From the NCBI GenBank assembly GCA_029932795.1, contig JAOZPL010000080.1, positions 1 through 8,152 of the forward strand: 8,152 bases of DNA, written 5' to 3'. The translations under genes and the position numbers were made by a program. Numbering within the stretch: position 1 is the first letter of the stretch; each line of letters begins with the position of its first letter. The notes under the pieces are model-generated. The model saw nothing but the letters and a program-made list of their open reading frames with translations, did no database searches and was not told the origin of the DNA. Shown piece by piece: positions 6,115 to 8,152 of this stretch. Origin of the DNA: Candidatus Zixiibacteriota bacterium. GTDB lineage: Bacteria > Zixibacteria > MSB-5A5 > GN15 > FEB-12.

Positions 6115-7896
6115 CTACACTTTCACAAACTTGCTCTTGAGAACAATCGCCTCGGTGGGACATATCTGGGCGCACAGGGTGCAGCCGGTACAAAGCGTTT
6201 CATCGATGACCGCCTTGGGGTGACCGCGGGGATTAGTCTCCTTGGAGGCTGCTATCGCCGGACAGGAAATACGAAAACATGCCGAACAGCCGTTGCACAG
6301 CTCCAGATCAACGACGTACGGCTCATCCATAATCCGCTTCGGCATCAGCACGCACGGCCGTGTGGTACGAATCACCGACGGTCCCGATCTCGCCATTTCT
6401 TCCTTGATCGTACTTAACACGTTTTCGTAGTCATACGGGTCCAATTCCCGATAATTCCTGACACCGAGCCCCCTGACTACTGCGGCGATGTCAACCAGCC
6501 CGGCCTCGTCACCCATCAGGGTCCGGCCTGTTCCCGGATGCTGCTGCCCGCCGGTCATTGCCGTGGCGCGATTGTCTACAATGATGACGGTCACGTTGCT
6601 GTTGTTGTAAACGGCATCCATCAAGCCGGTGACTCCGGAATGAAAGAAGGTTGAGTCGCCGATTATTGCCACCGTCCCCTTTTCCGATCCCTTTACTTTC
6701 TCCATGCCAATGGCACTGCCGATCGACGCCCCCATACAGATGCACGTATCCAGGGCGTTAAGCGGCGGTAACACGCCGAGCGTATAACAACCAATATCAC
6801 CCGTCACCGCCACACCTAACTTTTTGAGCGCCATGAAAACTCCCCGGTGTGGACATCCCGGACAAAGCACCGGCGGGCGCGGGAACATCGCCTCTTCGCG
6901 CGAAATCTCGGCGGTGGCCACCTCGCTGAGGACACCGGCCTTCTTCAATCCTTCGGCAACGCGGTGCGGCGACAACTCTCCCAGGCGACCAAAGTACTCC
7001 TTGCCCGTCACATTGTAACCGGCTGCTTTGATCTGATCTTCGTAGAACGGTTCCAGTTCCTCGACAACCAGCACCCGATCGTGGGATTTGATAAAGTCGG
7101 CTATTTTCCTGATCGGCAGCGGGTAACCCATACCAATCTTGAAATAGTCGAGGTGCGGTGCAACCTCTTTGGCATACTGGTACGCCACACCGCCGGTGAT
7201 TATACCGACCCTTGAACCGTTGTTCTCGACAGCATTTAGTGGTGTTTGCTCAGTGTATTCGCGTAGTTTTTCCAGCCGTTCAGCCAGAACCGCATGACGT
7301 ACACGAGCATTGGCGGGAACCATCACGTATTTCGCGGGGTCCTTGACAAACGTCCGATCTGGCGCTTCAGTCGGTTCACCTGTTTCGACAACACCCTTGG
7401 AATGCGAGATGCGCGTTGTCAGACGCAGCATTACCGGCGTATCGAACTTCTCGGACAGTTCATACGCGACTATCGTCATATCTCTGGCTTCCTGGCTGTC
7501 GGACGGCTCCAGCATCGGCACCTGGGCAAAGCGTGCGAAATAGCGGTTGTCCTGTTCGTTCTGTGACGAATGCATCTCCGGGTCATCCGCCGACACAAGA
7601 ACGAAGCCACCGTTGACACCGGTGTACGCAAACGTCATGAACGGATCGGCCGCGACATTGAGACCGACATGTTTCATCGTCACCAGCGCACGCGCACCGC
7701 CGATTGAAGCACCGATACCGACCTCGAAGGCAACTTTCTCGTTGGGGGACCATTGGGAATACACTGAGCGGTATTGTTCGGCAAGCGTCTCTAAAATCTC
7801 CGTTGAGGGTGTTCCCGGATAGCCCGCGGCCAGTTTAACACCAGCTTCGAACGCCCCGCGGGCCACGGCTTCATTTCCTGAGAGCAGTTCTTTCAT
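6115..7896 (-). CDS. iorA: Indolepyruvate ferredoxin oxidoreductase, alpha subunit
   Basis: The 593-residue large subunit. IorAB oxidatively decarboxylates indolepyruvate, phenylpyruvate or hydroxyphenylpyruvate, the transamination products of Trp, Phe and Tyr, to arylacetyl-CoA, reducing ferredoxin. Parts in order: the start MKELLSGNEAVARGA and AGYPGTPSTEI (24-34) of the pyrimidine-binding domain; MKHVGLNVAADP (74-85); the central domain II region (about 190-330); CPGCPHRG (345-352); the thiamine diphosphate region with GDIGCYTLG (366-374), Gly413-Asp-Ser and VDN ending at Asn442; and a C-terminal ferredoxin domain with cysteines 534, 537, 540, 545 and 569, 572, 575, 579 for two 4Fe-4S clusters. 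Length is typical. The start matches the usual IorA N-terminus, though its Shine-Dalgarno sequence is weak (GTGAG). It is first in the operon, behind a promoter with a Rex-like operator. Some family members use other 2-oxoacids, so exact substrate is unproven. Confidence 0.95.
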   Translation of the reverse strand: MKELLSGNEAVARGAFEAGVKLAAGYPGTPSTEILETLAEQYRSVYSQWSPNEKVAFEVGIGASIGGARALVTMKHVGLNVAADPFMTFAYTGVNGGFVLVSADDPEMHSSQNEQDNRYFARFAQVPMLEPSDSQEARDMTIVAYELSEKFDTPVMLRLTTRISHSKGVVETGEPTEAPDRTFVKDPAKYVMVPANARVRHAVLAERLEKLREYTEQTPLNAVENNGSRVGIITGGVAYQYAKEVAPHLDYFKIGMGYPLPIRKIADFIKSHDRVLVVEELEPFYEDQIKAAGYNVTGKEYFGRLGELSPHRVAEGLKKAGVLSEVATAEISREEAMFPRPPVLCPGCPHRGVFMALKKLGVAVTGDIGCYTLGVLPPLNALDTCICMGASIGSAIGMEKVKGSEKGTVAIIGDSTFFHSGVTGLMDAVYNNSNVTVIIVDNRATAMTGGQQHPGTGRTLMGDEAGLVDIAAVVRGLGVRNYRELDPYDYENVLSTIKEEMARSGPSVIRTTRPCVLMPKRIMDEPYVVDLELCNGCSACFRISCPAIAASKETNPRGHPKAVIDETLCTGCTLCAQICPTEAIVLKSKFVKV

Positions 7897-7956
7897 ACAG
7901 ACTCACAACATCTTAAGGTCTCATCTTAACACAAGCACGTGTACTTTGCAGGCTGC

Positions 7957-7974
7957 CTGTGAATTATTTCACAA
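7957..7974 (-). promoter_or_regulatory. Rex-type operator (CRP/FNR-family site is the alternative)
   Basis: The minus strand reads TTGTGAAATAATTCACAG. The inner 16 bp, TGTGAA-ATAA-TTCACA, is a perfect inverted repeat, and the 18-mer matches the known Rex consensus TTGTGAA-N4-TTCACAA at all but the last base. Rex is the repressor that senses the NADH/NAD+ ratio and often controls fermentation genes. The site abuts the -10 hexamer and would cover the start of transcription (about -7 to +11), a classic repressing position. The core also equals the CRP consensus TGTGA-N6-TCACA, but an activating CRP site would normally lie further upstream. The regulator gene itself is not in the window. Confidence 0.72.
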
Positions 7975-8002
7975 CTATAAGCACACCAGCCGGTTCTGGC
8001 AA
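7974..8002 (-). promoter_or_regulatory. Sigma70-type promoter of the ior-buk-ptb operon
   Basis: On the minus strand, TTGCCA (8002..7997) and TATAGT (7979..7974) are spaced by 17 bp, each with five of six consensus bases. An AT-rich stretch (about 8008-8025) lies just upstream of the -35 and could act as an UP element. The predicted start is near 7967, inside the Rex-like palindrome, leaving a leader of about 70 nt before the iorA ATG. Confidence 0.7.
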
Positions 8003-8049
8003 GTGGATTTTTATATTGTGATAATGTTTGCCCGAGACAGAAAAGGGAT

Positions 8050-8090
8050 GTCGGGTTTCTCATTCGTCTGCATCTCATTCAGAACCCGAC
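8050..8090. repeat. Bulged inverted repeat with internal direct repeats
   Basis: The arms GTCGGGTTTCT (8050-8060) and AGAACCCGAC (8081-8090) pair over ten base pairs with one bulged T, around a 20-nt loop. The 8-mer TCTCATTC occurs twice (8058-8065 and 8073-8080), once overlapping the left arm and once ending the loop. There is no adjoining T-run on either strand, so a factor-independent terminator is unlikely. It may be a regulatory stem, or a copy of a dispersed palindromic repeat. Confidence 0.5.
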
Positions 8091-8097
8091 CTACCTG

Positions 8098-8126
8098 TTG
8101 ACAAAAAGTGGGTAGTTTTGTATATT
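8098..8126 (+). promoter_or_regulatory. Rightward sigma70-type promoter for a gene beyond the window
   Basis: TTGACA (8098-8103), a perfect -35 hexamer, is separated by 17 bp from TATATT (8121-8126), which has five of six -10 bases. Transcription would start near 8133 and leave the window to the right, back to back with the iorA promoter. No start codon with a ribosome-binding site is evident before the window ends, so the gene served is unseen. Confidence 0.65.
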
Positions 8127-8152
8127 TCCATTGTTCAAGAGTACACTGTCGT

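Larger units (their letters stand above)
7897..8152. other. Divergent intergenic control region
   Basis: These 256 bp hold no credible coding sequence on either strand. They contain a leftward promoter and palindromic operator for iorA, a rightward promoter leaving the window, and a hairpin between them, each listed separately. The first gene to the right lies beyond the window edge. Confidence 0.75.

Noticed and set aside
8016..8025. TTGTGATAAT as a second Rex half-site upstream of the iorA -35
   Set aside because: Only one half-site resembles the consensus; there is no TTCACAA partner at the right spacing.

Overview
The window reads as about 54% GC chromosome (estimated by eye) from a bacterium with a fermentative, ferredoxin-linked metabolism. 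All eight recognisable genes are on the minus strand, so transcription runs from high to low coordinates. There is no mobile element, RNA gene or CRISPR array that I can support. The taxon is not certain. The mix of IorAB, butyrate-kinase-type energy conservation, a SPOR lipoprotein and a YwlC/YwlE-like gene pair would fit an uncultured anaerobe of the Zixibacteria/FCB kind or a similar lineage, but this is a weak inference.

Region A (8152 down to 7897) is a divergent control region. A strong-looking leftward sigma70-type promoter (TTGCCA, 17 bp, TATAGT) is followed at once by an almost perfect Rex-type palindrome, TTGTGAAATAATTCACAG, which would sit over the transcription start. A second promoter (TTGACA, 17 bp, TATATT) faces right and leaves the window. 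Between the two lies a bulged hairpin whose loop region carries short direct repeats.

Region B (7896 down to 2497) is a tight five-gene operon: iorA, iorB, buk, and two tandem, clearly different phosphotransacylase genes, with gaps of only 3 to 32 bp. Together these predict: 2-oxoacid (indolepyruvate-type) + CoA + oxidised ferredoxin -> acyl-CoA + CO2 + reduced ferredoxin; acyl-CoA + Pi -> acyl phosphate + CoA; acyl phosphate + ADP -> acid + ATP. This looks like a compact module for fermenting amino acids, perhaps aromatic ones, to arylacetates with ATP formation, and it appears to be under NADH/NAD+ control. The two phosphotransacylase paralogues have lost different conserved motifs, which suggests a two-subunit enzyme or a change of function in one copy.

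Region C (2465 down to 1) begins with a second promoter (TTGACT, 17 bp, TATTAT) and continues with overlapping genes: manC-type mannose-1-phosphate guanylyltransferase, a SPOR-domain lipoprotein, a Sua5/YrdC/YciO threonylcarbamoyl-AMP synthase, and the first 30 codons of a low-molecular-weight phosphatase with the YwlE-type loop CTGNTCRS. This set concerns the envelope, tRNA modification and protein-phosphate removal, and appears to be transcribed separately from the fermentation operon.
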